This document shows, piece after piece, positions 6,721-14,596 of a stretch of DNA of 14,702 nucleotides. The notes under the pieces were generated by a model, which was not told where the DNA came from, did not search any database, and saw only the letters and a program-made list of their open reading frames with translations. A program made the position numbers and the translations under genes. This DNA is from Planctomicrobium sp. (GTDB lineage: Bacteria > Planctomycetota > Planctomycetia > Planctomycetales > Planctomycetaceae): assembly GCA_018659505.1 (NCBI GenBank), contig JABJMI010000509.1:1-14702 (forward strand). The letters run 5' to 3'. The first letter of the stretch is position 1. Every line of letters begins with the position of its first letter.

Positions 6721-7140
6721 GTTCGATCCCGTTGGGTAAGGTGTCGGATGACAGCAACAAACTTAGAATGAGAATGTCGCTGTCGAATGAAGGTCGACTC
6801 GATGGGAGACTCGTTTTCTCACAACCACTCAGCAACGGTCAAGCGGTAGATTTCCAGTGAATAATGAGATGCGAACACTTTCGTATGGTTTTTCTTTAGG
6901 AAATCTCACTCAGAAGCCATTTTTCAAGGAAAAACGGTATAGACACATTCTTGCCGGTCGAGGTACAACCCCTCACAAGGTAACCGGCAGGAATAGCCGA
7001 ATTGTCGATTGAGGTTTCGTATGGAGGCGATTCTTTTCAATTGGCAGTCGACTCGCTGAGTTGCCTTCCCCTCGTATTCCCTTCTCGATACTCAGAGATC
7101 CTTCTCTGATATTTCCCCCCCTCCATGACCGAGGATTTAG
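6721..7140. other. Non-coding region between two divergent lipoprotein genes
   Basis: These 420 bp separate the divergent genes at 4780-6720 and 7141-8217 and should contain both promoters. No clear -35/-10 pair is visible. The main structure is the stem-loop at 6948-6993 (separate entry). The final 80 bp before the plus-strand gene are C/T-rich (CCTTCCCCTCG..., TTTCCCCCCCTCC) and end in GAGGA, a good Shine-Dalgarno site. No small gene is supported. Confidence 0.5.
6948..6993. promoter_or_regulatory. Strong stem-loop in divergent intergenic region
   Basis: TTCTTGCCGGT (6948-6958) pairs with ACCGGCAGGAA (6983-6993) over 11 bp with one G-U wobble. The 24-nt loop holds an inner GAGG/CCTC pairing. 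It lies about 150 bp upstream of the plus-strand lipoprotein start and about 230 bp upstream of the minus-strand one. It matches no riboswitch class that I recognise. It could be an operator, a structured leader or a dispersed palindrome. Confidence 0.45.
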
Positions 7141-8217
7141 ATGATGAGTCCGGTCATCAATAATCGATTTATTCTGTTCTGCCTGATTGGTATGACATGG
7201 AGCGGCTGCACCTACGGTCCTTCACCTTATGGTGGAGGAGGATATGGTGGCTATCCACAAGGAGGCTATCCTTACGGATCGCCTTATCAAGGTGGTTACC
7301 AGAACTATCAAGTTCCGGGACAACAATATGCTCCCGGGGGAACGGTTACTCCCGGAGGAGTTTATCCAGGTGGAACACCAACGTACCAAAACAACAATGG
7401 CACATTACAACCCATTCCGAATAATGGAGCCAGCTCCGATGCGCCTCCGTATACATCTACGGAAATCAATAAACCAGTTCCGAATCCATCGGACACGACT
7501 GGCGGACCGTTCTACAACAATAGCAATTCATCAACATTTCAGCCGCCGATTGATTCGCGATCAATCCAGCCTGCTGCGCTGGAGCAAGAACCGCTGCGAC
7601 CGATCAACAACCATTTAAGAGAATCCAACGCCAGCACAACGATTTCCGGAGCGAATGAAAATTATAGCCCGCCCGCAGCGAACGTGTTCCCTGCGGCTGC
7701 CCCGATGACAAATGCGATTGACATCAATCATCCGGAAATTCCAAGTGCTGCTCCGATCAATAGTCTGCCATCTGTGGATACGATTCCTTCATCGAATGCA
7801 ATCGCTCCACTCAATACCGAAGACGACCCTTTTAATGCTCCGATTCCAGCACCTGCAGGAAATAGTTCGCCTCCGCCAGAGATGCCAGCCTTCGGGAACA
7901 TCAGCAATATCCGTACGAATAAACCGATCGTTGATGAACCAGAAGTCTTTGCTCACGATCCAAGCTATCAATGGCTACGTGGAGTCGTCAGCCAGGACAA
8001 ACCAACCGGCACATGGAGTGTTGTGTATTCCGACAATCCCCAAGCCAGCGACGAGTACGCTGGACATCTGTCTCTTGCATCGAGTCCATTCCTGAAAGGA
8101 CTCGAAGACGGAACGATCGTCGAACTTCAAGGCGAAGTTGATCCCGTCCTGAAAGACCCGCTCGGTAAACCGTTCTATCTAGTAACACGCTTAAAAACGA
8201 TATCCGCAGCACCGTAG
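7141..8217 (+). CDS. Predicted lipoprotein, Gly/Tyr/Pro-rich with small C-terminal domain
   Basis: The protein has 358 residues and I do not recognise a family. It begins with a signal peptide, FILFCLIGMTWSGC, with Cys23 as the likely lipidated residue. Residues 24-80 are a low-complexity stretch of GGY, YPQGG and PGG units. Residues 80-265 are Pro/Asn/Ser-rich and probably disordered. Residues 274-358 look folded (YQWLRGVVSQDKPTGTWSVV ... GTIVELQGEVDPVLKDPLGKPFYLVTRLKTI), with alternating strands that could be a small beta-barrel; this is an inference. GAGGA at 7131-7135 sets the ATG at 7141 (a second ATG follows at once). The likely picture is a surface-tethered protein with a long flexible linker. 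It converges with the SUMF1 gene and diverges from the repeat-containing lipoprotein gene, but a functional link is not shown. Confidence 0.9.
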   Translation: MMSPVINNRFILFCLIGMTWSGCTYGPSPYGGGGYGGYPQGGYPYGSPYQGGYQNYQVPGQQYAPGGTVTPGGVYPGGTPTYQNNNGTLQPIPNNGASSDAPPYTSTEINKPVPNPSDTTGGPFYNNSNSSTFQPPIDSRSIQPAALEQEPLRPINNHLRESNASTTISGANENYSPPAANVFPAAAPMTNAIDINHPEIPSAAPINSLPSVDTIPSSNAIAPLNTEDDPFNAPIPAPAGNSSPPPEMPAFGNISNIRTNKPIVDEPEVFAHDPSYQWLRGVVSQDKPTGTWSVVYSDNPQASDEYAGHLSLASSPFLKGLEDGTIVELQGEVDPVLKDPLGKPFYLVTRLKTISAAP

Positions 8218-8268
8218 GAATCTGTAAGAAGCGCGAAAACAATAAGCTGCGTGATAAATGGGATTGAT

Positions 8269-8293
8269 TACAAGCACGATGCGCAAGCGAGTG
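8269..8293 (+). repeat. Second copy (left arm only) of the repeat at 545-569
   Basis: These 25 bases match 545-569 except for one C/T change (TACAAGCACGATGCGCAAGC, then GAGTG). The palindromic right arm of the first copy is absent or unrecognisable. It lies in the 104-bp gap between two convergent genes, the same kind of location as the first copy. Confidence 0.75.
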
Positions 8294-8321
8294 AGTCATA
8301 CGTGAAGCGTACCCTACGGTG

Positions 8322-9392
8322 CTATCGATCTTTTCGTAGATGTTCGGGAATGTCGGGATAATAGACTTTCTCAGTGATCTCTTTCTCGCTGGGACGTTTG
8401 AAAGGACGAACCAAGCGGAAGCCGACAAAATCTCCATTGGTCAGATACCACATGCTCTGAGAGGCGTTTGGATCGTGAAGGAGCCAATCAAATTCTGAAT
8501 AGATTCGATTTGCACTCCGCAAGTCCTGTGGGTCATCGAACCACGAGCCTCCTCGCGCTACTCTTGGGAATATCTTTGTCGGGATTGCATAAGGAGTGAG
8601 AGTAGTCGGTTGGGATTTGGATCGCTTATAGAAGTCCGGCAGGTATTGATCCAAACACCATTCAGCGACGTTGCCATGCATGTCGTACAAGCCCCAAGGA
8701 TTCGGCTTTTTTTGCCCCACTCTCCGGTAACCTTCTTCGGAGTTTCCGTAGAAGACAGCATAGTCTCCGAGTTGCTTCACATCATCACCAAATGAAAAGG
8801 AAGTCAATGTTCCTGCTCGGCAGGCGTATTCCCATTCAGCTTCTGTTGGCAAACGGTAGTATTGCCCTGTCTTCTCTGATAACCAAGCACAGTACATCTT
8901 CGCAGCATAATGAGTCATGCTCACGACAGGACGTCTTCCACGCCCCATGCCAAACGAGAAGTCCATAGCCGGAATTGAAGGTCGTGAAACAGCATCGGCT
9001 TTCTTGTCGATTGCCGTTGGCTTGATCTCTGTTTTTTTTCTCAGCCGACTATCCAAACCGTAAATCCAGATTTCGTATTCATTCCAAGTGACTTCATATT
9101 TCCCCATCCAGAATGGTTCGATCTTAACCCGATGCTGTGGTCCCTCATCCACTTTGCGATGTTCTTCCTCCAGCGGGCTACCCATTGTAAATTCCCCGCC
9201 TGGAATGGGAAGCATTTCAAAACTGACATCACTGTCGCGAATTTTCTGCGTATATTGTTTCATCTCCGCAGGTGACTTCGCGAGACTGTCTGAGTTTCTT
9301 AAATACGGATCCAACCGCTTCTCATCTGCTTGATTCTCAAGGCAGCAGCAAAGAACTGTAACGAGAACGCAGAGTCCAAAGATTCGACACAT
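8322..9392 (-). CDS. SUMF1 (formylglycine-generating-enzyme-like) domain protein, secreted, lacking the Cys pair
   Basis: The 356-residue product has a hydrophobic N-terminus (IFGLCVLVTVLCCCLEN), suggesting export and possibly lipidation at one of three consecutive cysteines (15-17). A full SUMF1/FGE-sulfatase domain (PF03781) spans about 58-330: MLPIPGGEFTMGSP (60-73), PVVSMTHYAAKMYCAWLSEKTG, RLPTEAEWEYACRAG (180-194), NPWGLYDMHGNVAEW (231-245), RGGSWFDDPQDLRSANR (280-296) and GDFVGFRLVRP (320-330). In true aerobic FGE, two cysteines follow the GGSW motif; here the corresponding segment FDDPQDLRSANR has none, so sulfatase activation is unlikely and the fold probably has another role. A GAGGA Shine-Dalgarno site precedes the ATG. 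No sulfatase gene is in the window. Such cysteine-less paralogues are common in planctomycetes. Confidence 0.92.
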   Translation of the reverse strand: MCRIFGLCVLVTVLCCCLENQADEKRLDPYLRNSDSLAKSPAEMKQYTQKIRDSDVSFEMLPIPGGEFTMGSPLEEEHRKVDEGPQHRVKIEPFWMGKYEVTWNEYEIWIYGLDSRLRKKTEIKPTAIDKKADAVSRPSIPAMDFSFGMGRGRRPVVSMTHYAAKMYCAWLSEKTGQYYRLPTEAEWEYACRAGTLTSFSFGDDVKQLGDYAVFYGNSEEGYRRVGQKKPNPWGLYDMHGNVAEWCLDQYLPDFYKRSKSQPTTLTPYAIPTKIFPRVARGGSWFDDPQDLRSANRIYSEFDWLLHDPNASQSMWYLTNGDFVGFRLVRPFKRPSEKEITEKVYYPDIPEHLRKDR

Positions 9393-9492
9393 AATGATTC
9401 CTCATTCGATCCTATCGCTAAGTATGCGACTGATTAAATCGTATTAGAAATCATCGTGTTAAGGAAACAACAGGCATACATTACCCATGAAA

Positions 9493-10203
9493 TCATTCTT
9501 GGAGAGTTGCGACTTCCTTTTCAAATACGTCTTCAGCCTTTGCAACTTGCTTTTCTAACCGGTCAAATTTCTTCGCTAACCAGGTGTTTCCGGTGAAGAG
9601 AATGGCAACTGACCAACCCACGGCGGCGCCAATAAAGACGTCACTCGGAAAGTGTGCAGAAGTTGTGATGCGGTGGAGTCCTACGAAACAGGCGAGCAGT
9701 AGAAAGACTCTTTTTCCTGATGGAAATGCCCAGGTGAGCAACGCTGCAAATCCGAACGCTGACGCAGTGTGAGCAGACGGAAAGCTCTGCGCCTTGGAAC
9801 CTGCGGAATCTAGCAAGAACCAGCCGACGAAACTATCAAAGAGTTCGTGCTGTTCGAAGTCGAATGACCGAGGGCGTGTGCGCCCTACGAACATCTTGAC
9901 GAGGTTTGCTCCCATGCCAGCTGCGCATGTTCCGAGGAAGATACGGAAGACTCGCCTTTCACGCCAACTTGTGGCAGCGAACAGACAAAGCAGTGCGAGT
10001 ATCTGTCCGTATGGTGTCCCGAAGTGCTCAGCTGCATCAACAAAATCTTCGAGTTCATCTGGCAATTCAGAAACACTGAAAAACCGCCCGATTCGATAAT
10101 CAATTGTGATTAAAGATATTCCTCCCAGTACCACCCACACCAGTGGTAGGGTGACACGGTCATAGAACGTAAATTGATACTGGTCTTTATGTAAATCATC
10201 CAT
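9493..10203 (-). CDS. PAP2-family membrane phosphatase
   Basis: This is a 236-residue integral membrane protein of the PAP2/type 2 phosphatidic acid phosphatase family, which dephosphorylates lipid phosphates such as phosphatidate or undecaprenyl diphosphate on the outer face of the membrane. All three signature motifs are present: C1 K-x6-RP (Lys103 to Arg110-Pro111), C2 PSAH (142-145, within SFPSAHTAS) and C3 R-x5-H-x3-D (Arg178, His184, Asp188). About six hydrophobic segments are visible, at about 18-34, 64-77, 86-101, 148-160, 165-176 and 188-204. The last 30 residues are charged and may form a helix or coiled coil (FDRLEKQVAKAEDVFEKEV). No good Shine-Dalgarno site precedes the ATG at 10203, so the start is less certain. 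The specific substrate cannot be told from sequence. Confidence 0.93.
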   Translation of the reverse strand: MDDLHKDQYQFTFYDRVTLPLVWVVLGGISLITIDYRIGRFFSVSELPDELEDFVDAAEHFGTPYGQILALLCLFAATSWRERRVFRIFLGTCAAGMGANLVKMFVGRTRPRSFDFEQHELFDSFVGWFLLDSAGSKAQSFPSAHTASAFGFAALLTWAFPSGKRVFLLLACFVGLHRITTSAHFPSDVFIGAAVGWSVAILFTGNTWLAKKFDRLEKQVAKAEDVFEKEVATLQE

Positions 10204-10249
10204 GACTTTGTCGACTCTTCTTACTCCAATTCTTACGAAACGTTGCTTT

Positions 10250-10270
10250 CCCCCGGTCGATGACCGGGGG
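10250..10270. repeat. Perfect 9-bp GC-rich hairpin between esterase and PAP2 genes
   Basis: CCCCCGGTC (10250-10258), a 3-nt loop GAT, and GACCGGGGG (10262-10270) form a perfect palindrome 30 nt after the stop codon of the esterase gene. On the minus strand it is followed by AAAGC rather than a T run, so it is not a classical terminator, though it may stabilise the 3' end of the mRNA. I recall similar CCCCCGGTC...GACCGGGGG palindromes between planctomycete genes. Confidence 0.65.
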
Positions 10271-10300
10271 CTAAATAGCAGGCAGAACCTCTGAAACCAT

Positions 10301-12874
10301 TTACTTGACCGTTAGCTTTCTCGAATAAATTGCCGAACCGTTTGTAACGTAAAGCGTGCTATGGTCTGGTCCGCCGAGTGTGCAACTCGTCAGCGGTTGA
10401 GTCTCGTCTGGTTTCGGTAAAACTCCGCATGGTCGTCCAGTCGGATCAAAAATCTGGATTCCCAAAGCACTTGTCACGTAGTAGCGACCTTTCGAGTCGA
10501 CTGCCATCCCGTCGCCACGTGATGCTGCGACGTAAGGTGGTTCTTCGTTGAAGTTAAATTCTCCTTTTGGATTGATCGGCCGTCGCATCGGCATGGTCGG
10601 CATTTTGCTGTCGAGTTCGCCTTCAAGATTCACTCGGAAGGTCCAGGTCGATTCTCCACCAGAATCTGAAACAGCGAGCGTTCCACTATCGTTCGAGAGT
10701 GCGATTCCATTAGGTCTTGTAATCCCAGTGTCGACAGGTGTTGATTCGCCAGTCGTGATGTTGATTCGAGTGACCTGTTGAGCCTTTGTTTCTGTAATGA
10801 AAATATAACCATCATCAGAAACGGTCAGATCATTCGGAGTCACGCCACTTGCGATCAGTGTTACTTTGCCAGATTTTGGATCGATGGAAACCACTCGGTT
10901 TTGCTTCCCTTCACAACCGTAGATCATACCATCAGGACCGAAGTCCATTCCGCTCAGCGACTCTTTTGCGATAAGAGTTTTCGTTCCGTCTTTTGCATCA
11001 ACACGATAGATCGCTGGGGCACGCATATCACAGAAGTAGAAGTTGCCCTCCGCGTCCGCACAGGGAGCATCTGAGAATCCGAGATTGTCAGCGACGACTT
11101 CCCAGTTTTCTCCAGGGACAAGTAAATTCAACAAGGTTAAGTCGCCACCTAAATCGCCGCTGGTGTCGATTTCTGGATTGTGTTCTTCATTTCTCCACAA
11201 CCATTTCATTGCATCGGGAAATCTTGAACTCCCGTAATCAGAGTTATGGGCGTAGCCTTCTTCCCAGTCGAAACGGATGTCATAGCCCATATATTTAAGT
11301 GCGGACGCCATGCGTTGATTCGCCCAGGGCCAGCTGCCATAGGCGTTGTCGATATCTCCACTGGTGTCTGCCATGTAAACGCGAATCGGTTTCGGTTCAC
11401 TTTTACGCACGAGTGCGGGATAGATGTTTCCACCTCGCAAATGGGTGAAGCTGCCGACGTTCGAATAAACTTTTCGGAACTGATTGACTTGTTCCCAGGC
11501 AACTGTGAAAGCACAAATCGCACCTGAACTCGAACCACCGATGGCACGCATTTCGGGGTCATCTGAAATGCTATAATGCTTTCCAACTTCTGGAAGGATC
11601 TCTTCGAGAAGAAACTGGCTGTAACGAGCTCCGAGACTATCGTATTCAAAACTTCTATTGGAGGATTTGTTGCCTTGGCGTTGTTTTGCCTTGTGATGTC
11701 CGGGATTGATGAAGACTCCAATCGTAACCGGCATTTCTCCGCTGGCAATAAGATTGTCGAAGACAGTCGGAATCCGCCAGCGACCTTTAATGTCTCGCAT
11801 CCGCTCGCCATCTTGAAAGATCATCAGCGCAGCTGGCTTCTCTTTGTTGTACTGTGCGGGCACATAAATCGACCAATCACGAATCGTTCCAGGGAAGATT
11901 TTAGATTCCCACGGTTTCATCTGCTTGACCGTTCCTTGTGGGACGCCTTCTTTGACAAGTGCATCGGGATGCGGTTCCCATTTAGGCTTTGAAGCGGTCG
12001 AAGGGAGGTGAGTCGCTTTAGAGTTTTCATCCCAGAGCCATTTTACAGCTGCCGGGAATTCTTCTCCTCCCCATTTCCCGCTATGGCCACCTTCAGTCAT
12101 CACGAGCTTGTAGTGGTAACCAGCGAATTGCAGAGCGGCAGCCAAGTCACGATTTCCTAGTGGCCAGTTTCCATGTAAATTGTTGAGGTCGTCCTTGCCT
12201 TCTTGAAGATAAACTTTGATTGCCTTGGGGTTCTTGTGCGATTTGCGAACAAGACCGGGATACGCCCAACCTCCGCGAATGTTTGTGAAGCTTCCAATAT
12301 GACTAAGAACTTTTCCGAATTGTTCTGGTTTCTCCCAAGCAACAGTGAACGCACAAATCCCGCTGGAAGAAATCCCGCAGAGAGCTCTTTGACTTGGGTC
12401 ATTTGAAACATTCAGATCCTTCAAAGCGATAGGCAGAAATTCATCAATAAGAAAATTGGCATGACGAGCCCCGAGCGAGTCGTACTCGAACGATCGATTA
12501 CTCCTTGATTTTGCCTTCGGCTTGGTCGCACGAATCGAGCCTGGATTGACGAAGACAGCGATCGTCACCGGCATTTCTTTTTGATGAATTAAGTTGTCAA
12601 AGACAATCGGAACACGAAACGAGCCTTTGGGGTTCGCGTAGTTCTTGCCATCCATGAAGACCATCAGGTTGGCAGGTTGATCAGCTTTGTACTGTGCAGG
12701 AACGTACACGCTGTAAGCTCGCTCAGTGCCGGGGAAAATCTTACTCTCTGTGAAAACTCCATCGGTTACTTTTCCTTTGGGGACGTCTGGATGAACTTCT
12801 CGAGCAGATTGATCGTCCGCCTGAGAGACCGCACAGAACAACGCAACAAAAAGAATGTAGTTCAAGATTTTCAT
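10301..12874 (-). CDS. Secreted protein: two tandem esterase domains plus SMP-30/gluconolactonase-like domain
   Basis: The 857-residue product begins with a Sec signal peptide (MKILNYILFVALFCAVSQA, cleaved near 19-20). I chose this ATG at 12874 because AGG precedes it; an in-frame ATG 18 codons upstream gives a less signal-like start. Two homologous esterase D/enterochelin-esterase-like domains follow, about 35-285 and 315-562, sharing blocks KIFPGT, YVPAQY, VFDNLI, EMPVTI, SNRSFEYDSLGAR, CAFTVAWE and LVRKS. The second has a canonical nucleophile elbow G447-S-S449-S-G451 and His543 near the end; the first has GISSS (Ser169) and His264. Residues about 585-857 form a six-bladed-propeller domain of the SMP-30/gluconolactonase type (SDAPCADAEGNFYFCD, VTPNDLTVSDDGYIF, RPNGIALS with Asn722, GDGMAVDSKG with Asp788). 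It is probably an extracellular carbohydrate- or aryl-ester hydrolase; the substrate is unknown. Confidence 0.92.
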   Translation of the reverse strand: MKILNYILFVALFCAVSQADDQSAREVHPDVPKGKVTDGVFTESKIFPGTERAYSVYVPAQYKADQPANLMVFMDGKNYANPKGSFRVPIVFDNLIHQKEMPVTIAVFVNPGSIRATKPKAKSRSNRSFEYDSLGARHANFLIDEFLPIALKDLNVSNDPSQRALCGISSSGICAFTVAWEKPEQFGKVLSHIGSFTNIRGGWAYPGLVRKSHKNPKAIKVYLQEGKDDLNNLHGNWPLGNRDLAAALQFAGYHYKLVMTEGGHSGKWGGEEFPAAVKWLWDENSKATHLPSTASKPKWEPHPDALVKEGVPQGTVKQMKPWESKIFPGTIRDWSIYVPAQYNKEKPAALMIFQDGERMRDIKGRWRIPTVFDNLIASGEMPVTIGVFINPGHHKAKQRQGNKSSNRSFEYDSLGARYSQFLLEEILPEVGKHYSISDDPEMRAIGGSSSGAICAFTVAWEQVNQFRKVYSNVGSFTHLRGGNIYPALVRKSEPKPIRVYMADTSGDIDNAYGSWPWANQRMASALKYMGYDIRFDWEEGYAHNSDYGSSRFPDAMKWLWRNEEHNPEIDTSGDLGGDLTLLNLLVPGENWEVVADNLGFSDAPCADAEGNFYFCDMRAPAIYRVDAKDGTKTLIAKESLSGMDFGPDGMIYGCEGKQNRVVSIDPKSGKVTLIASGVTPNDLTVSDDGYIFITETKAQQVTRINITTGESTPVDTGITRPNGIALSNDSGTLAVSDSGGESTWTFRVNLEGELDSKMPTMPMRRPINPKGEFNFNEEPPYVAASRGDGMAVDSKGRYYVTSALGIQIFDPTGRPCGVLPKPDETQPLTSCTLGGPDHSTLYVTNGSAIYSRKLTVK

Positions 12875-12944
12875 ATACAACCTGTAAGATATTTGATGTC
12901 TTAAGAAGCCAATCACTGACTTTTTCACATTAAGTACACATCAT

Positions 12945-12977
12945 GGCTGTTGCTTGGAAACGAAGCAAGCAACAGCC
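12945..12977. repeat. Perfect 11-bp inverted repeat between CrtI-like and esterase genes
   Basis: GGCTGTTGCTT (12945-12955) pairs exactly with AAGCAACAGCC (12967-12977) around an 11-nt loop. It lies about 50 nt beyond the stop codon of the minus-strand FAD oxidoreductase gene and about 70 nt upstream of the esterase start. There is no T run directly after it on the minus strand, so it is at best a weak terminator; an mRNA-end hairpin or an operator for the downstream gene is possible. Confidence 0.6.
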
Positions 12978-13028
12978 AAAGAGGTCAGCCCGACATGCCT
13001 GAGAACCGCTTAATTGAAGGCAGCGTAC

Positions 13029-14411
13029 TCACCGTAACAAATGGTTATTTGCCATCGTGATCCCTGAAAGCATTGAGCCGATGATTCCCAGGAAGCCTTG
13101 ATCTGTTCCGCAAAGATACAGATTGTCGATTGGGGTCGAACCGTCGAGAACTTTCACGGGAGCACCATAGACTGCACCGTTTAAGTGTCCGGTGAATTTC
13201 TTGATTGTGCGCGGTGTGAAGACATCGACATCGATCACGTGGTCCCTGAAATTCGGGATATGGTGCTGTGCCGATTCGACCGTTTTCTCGGTCCAGACTT
13301 CTTTCTGTTTGTAGTAGTCTTCGTCGGGCAGATTCATCCAGTAGTCTGGATTCGCAAGAGCGGTGATGCGTATGAAACCGTCTTCCAATTCCTGATCATC
13401 AGCGTATTGGAAGTTGTTCGGTGAGCAGATGATTCCGCTGCGAACATCGCAGGGATCGTTTGGCGGTTCGTAATGAAACTTTTCTTCATTGTTGTAGAAG
13501 ACAATTGTCTCATCATGACCCAGCTGATGTGGTTGCTGGTCGAGCACAAAGATCGCTTCATTGAAGGAGACTTCGCCATGTTTCACATCGTCAGTCGGGA
13601 GATTCTGCCCACACATGCGATATGTCTCAACAACTCCCGCGGAAGAGAGGACGTTCTCTGCTTCGATTTCTGTCCCATCATCCGTAATCACACCGACTGC
13701 CTTGCCGTTTCGGATGATGATTTCCTGCACACCATGTCGCAGCTTGAGGTCGCCACCCAGCGACTTAAAGTGACGAGTTAAAGTTTTGAGAATTTGTCGC
13801 ACACCATCGTACGGACGCCCGAAGCCTTCCTTGAAAATGCTTTTAAACATGATCACGAACTGATTAAAGTCCATATCATGCGGAAGTGCGGAACCGTAGA
13901 ACATGAGCGGGCAAAGCAACATATCGATCAGCAACGGATCGGTTAGAACTTCCCCCAGAACCTTTCTCGCCGAGACCGGTTTCTGTGAGAGATCGAGTTC
14001 ATTGAAGTCCTCGACCTGTTGGACCAGTCGGCGAAAATTGTCTGCCTGTTCAGGAAACTCTGCGCAGACATCATCAAGAAACTTCTCGTAATCATTATCA
14101 AAGGCGAGTTTGTGTCCCGGGAAAACAACAGTCGAGCCTTTTTGCGGTGACAGGTCGAAATCATCCCATCGCAATCGTAATTGCTTCAGCAACTTCGCCA
14201 GCGGACCTGTTCTGGTCCCCGGTGCAGCGTAGTTCGTCACCGCGTGCAGTCCGACATCATAGTTGCGATCGCGCAGCCGATAGAAAGAATTCAACCCGCC
14301 GATTGTTGTATGCCGTTCAAGAATACAGACAGATTTTTCGTAATACGCAAGACGAATTCCGGCAGCTAAGCCAGACATTCCAGCACCAATAATTATTGTA
14401 TCGTACTTCAC
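13029..14411 (-). CDS. FAD-dependent oxidoreductase, phytoene desaturase / carotenoid isomerase / retinol saturase-like
   Basis: The 460-residue product belongs to the phytoene dehydrogenase-related (COG1233) group. The N-terminal FAD-binding motif is YDTIIIGAGMSGLAAG (GxGxxG at 9-14), with Glu32 (ILER) at the usual ribose-binding position, followed by GGLNSF. The C-terminal FAD motif is LYLCGTDQGFLGIIGSMLSG (431-450), typical of CrtI/CrtISO. The middle part (SALPHDMDFNQFVIMF, FGRPYDGVRQILKTLTRHFKS) is also family-like. I chose a GTG start at 14409-14411: the only upstream ATG (14477) lies inside an intergenic repeat and would add 22 residues without family character, whereas GTG places the FAD motif at the normal N-terminal distance. 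No clear Shine-Dalgarno site is visible. No carotenoid gene (crtB, crtE) is nearby, so the substrate (carotenoid, quinone or other polyene lipid) is unknown. Confidence 0.88.
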   Translation of the reverse strand: MKYDTIIIGAGMSGLAAGIRLAYYEKSVCILERHTTIGGLNSFYRLRDRNYDVGLHAVTNYAAPGTRTGPLAKLLKQLRLRWDDFDLSPQKGSTVVFPGHKLAFDNDYEKFLDDVCAEFPEQADNFRRLVQQVEDFNELDLSQKPVSARKVLGEVLTDPLLIDMLLCPLMFYGSALPHDMDFNQFVIMFKSIFKEGFGRPYDGVRQILKTLTRHFKSLGGDLKLRHGVQEIIIRNGKAVGVITDDGTEIEAENVLSSAGVVETYRMCGQNLPTDDVKHGEVSFNEAIFVLDQQPHQLGHDETIVFYNNEEKFHYEPPNDPCDVRSGIICSPNNFQYADDQELEDGFIRITALANPDYWMNLPDEDYYKQKEVWTEKTVESAQHHIPNFRDHVIDVDVFTPRTIKKFTGHLNGAVYGAPVKVLDGSTPIDNLYLCGTDQGFLGIIGSMLSGITMANNHLLR

Positions 14412-14455
14412 TTGATCGATTCTAATTTCAACGAGGTTTGGTGATTTGGAAAGAT

Positions 14456-14502
14456 CACCACGGAGGCACTGAGACACGGAGAAAGCGAAGCGAAAGTGTC
14501 TC
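14456..14502. repeat. Dispersed-type intergenic repeat with hairpin upstream of the FAD oxidoreductase
   Basis: The segment from 14456 (CACCACGGAGGCACTGAGAC, then ACGGAGA) resembles a widespread intergenic repeat of the type cacggaggcacagagacacgg. Within it GAGACAC (14471-14477) pairs with GTGTCTC (14496-14502) across an 18-nt loop. It overlaps the only ATG-started version of the adjacent gene, which argues against that start codon. Confidence 0.5.
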
Positions 14503-14596
14503 TGACGAAATATGGTTTATATCAAGTTTCAATTGAATAAGCGATTTTGCGAGGATTACTTAAGATTGAATTTGATAGGTTGTTTGCAAAAGCAAT

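Noticed and set aside
6972..6986. ACAAGGTAACCG, identical to part of the conserved 3' end of 16S rRNA
   Set aside because: Only about 12 bases match and the surrounding sequence does not continue the rRNA; it is a chance match inside a stem-loop.
9866..9886. GGGCG-TGTG-CGCCC palindrome
   Set aside because: It lies inside the PAP2 gene over the conserved GRTRPRS region and is explained by codon choice.
11206..11811. A 201-codon frame overlapping the esterase gene on the same strand
   Set aside because: It is an alternative frame of a clearly coding region with recognised domains; its peptide shows no family features.
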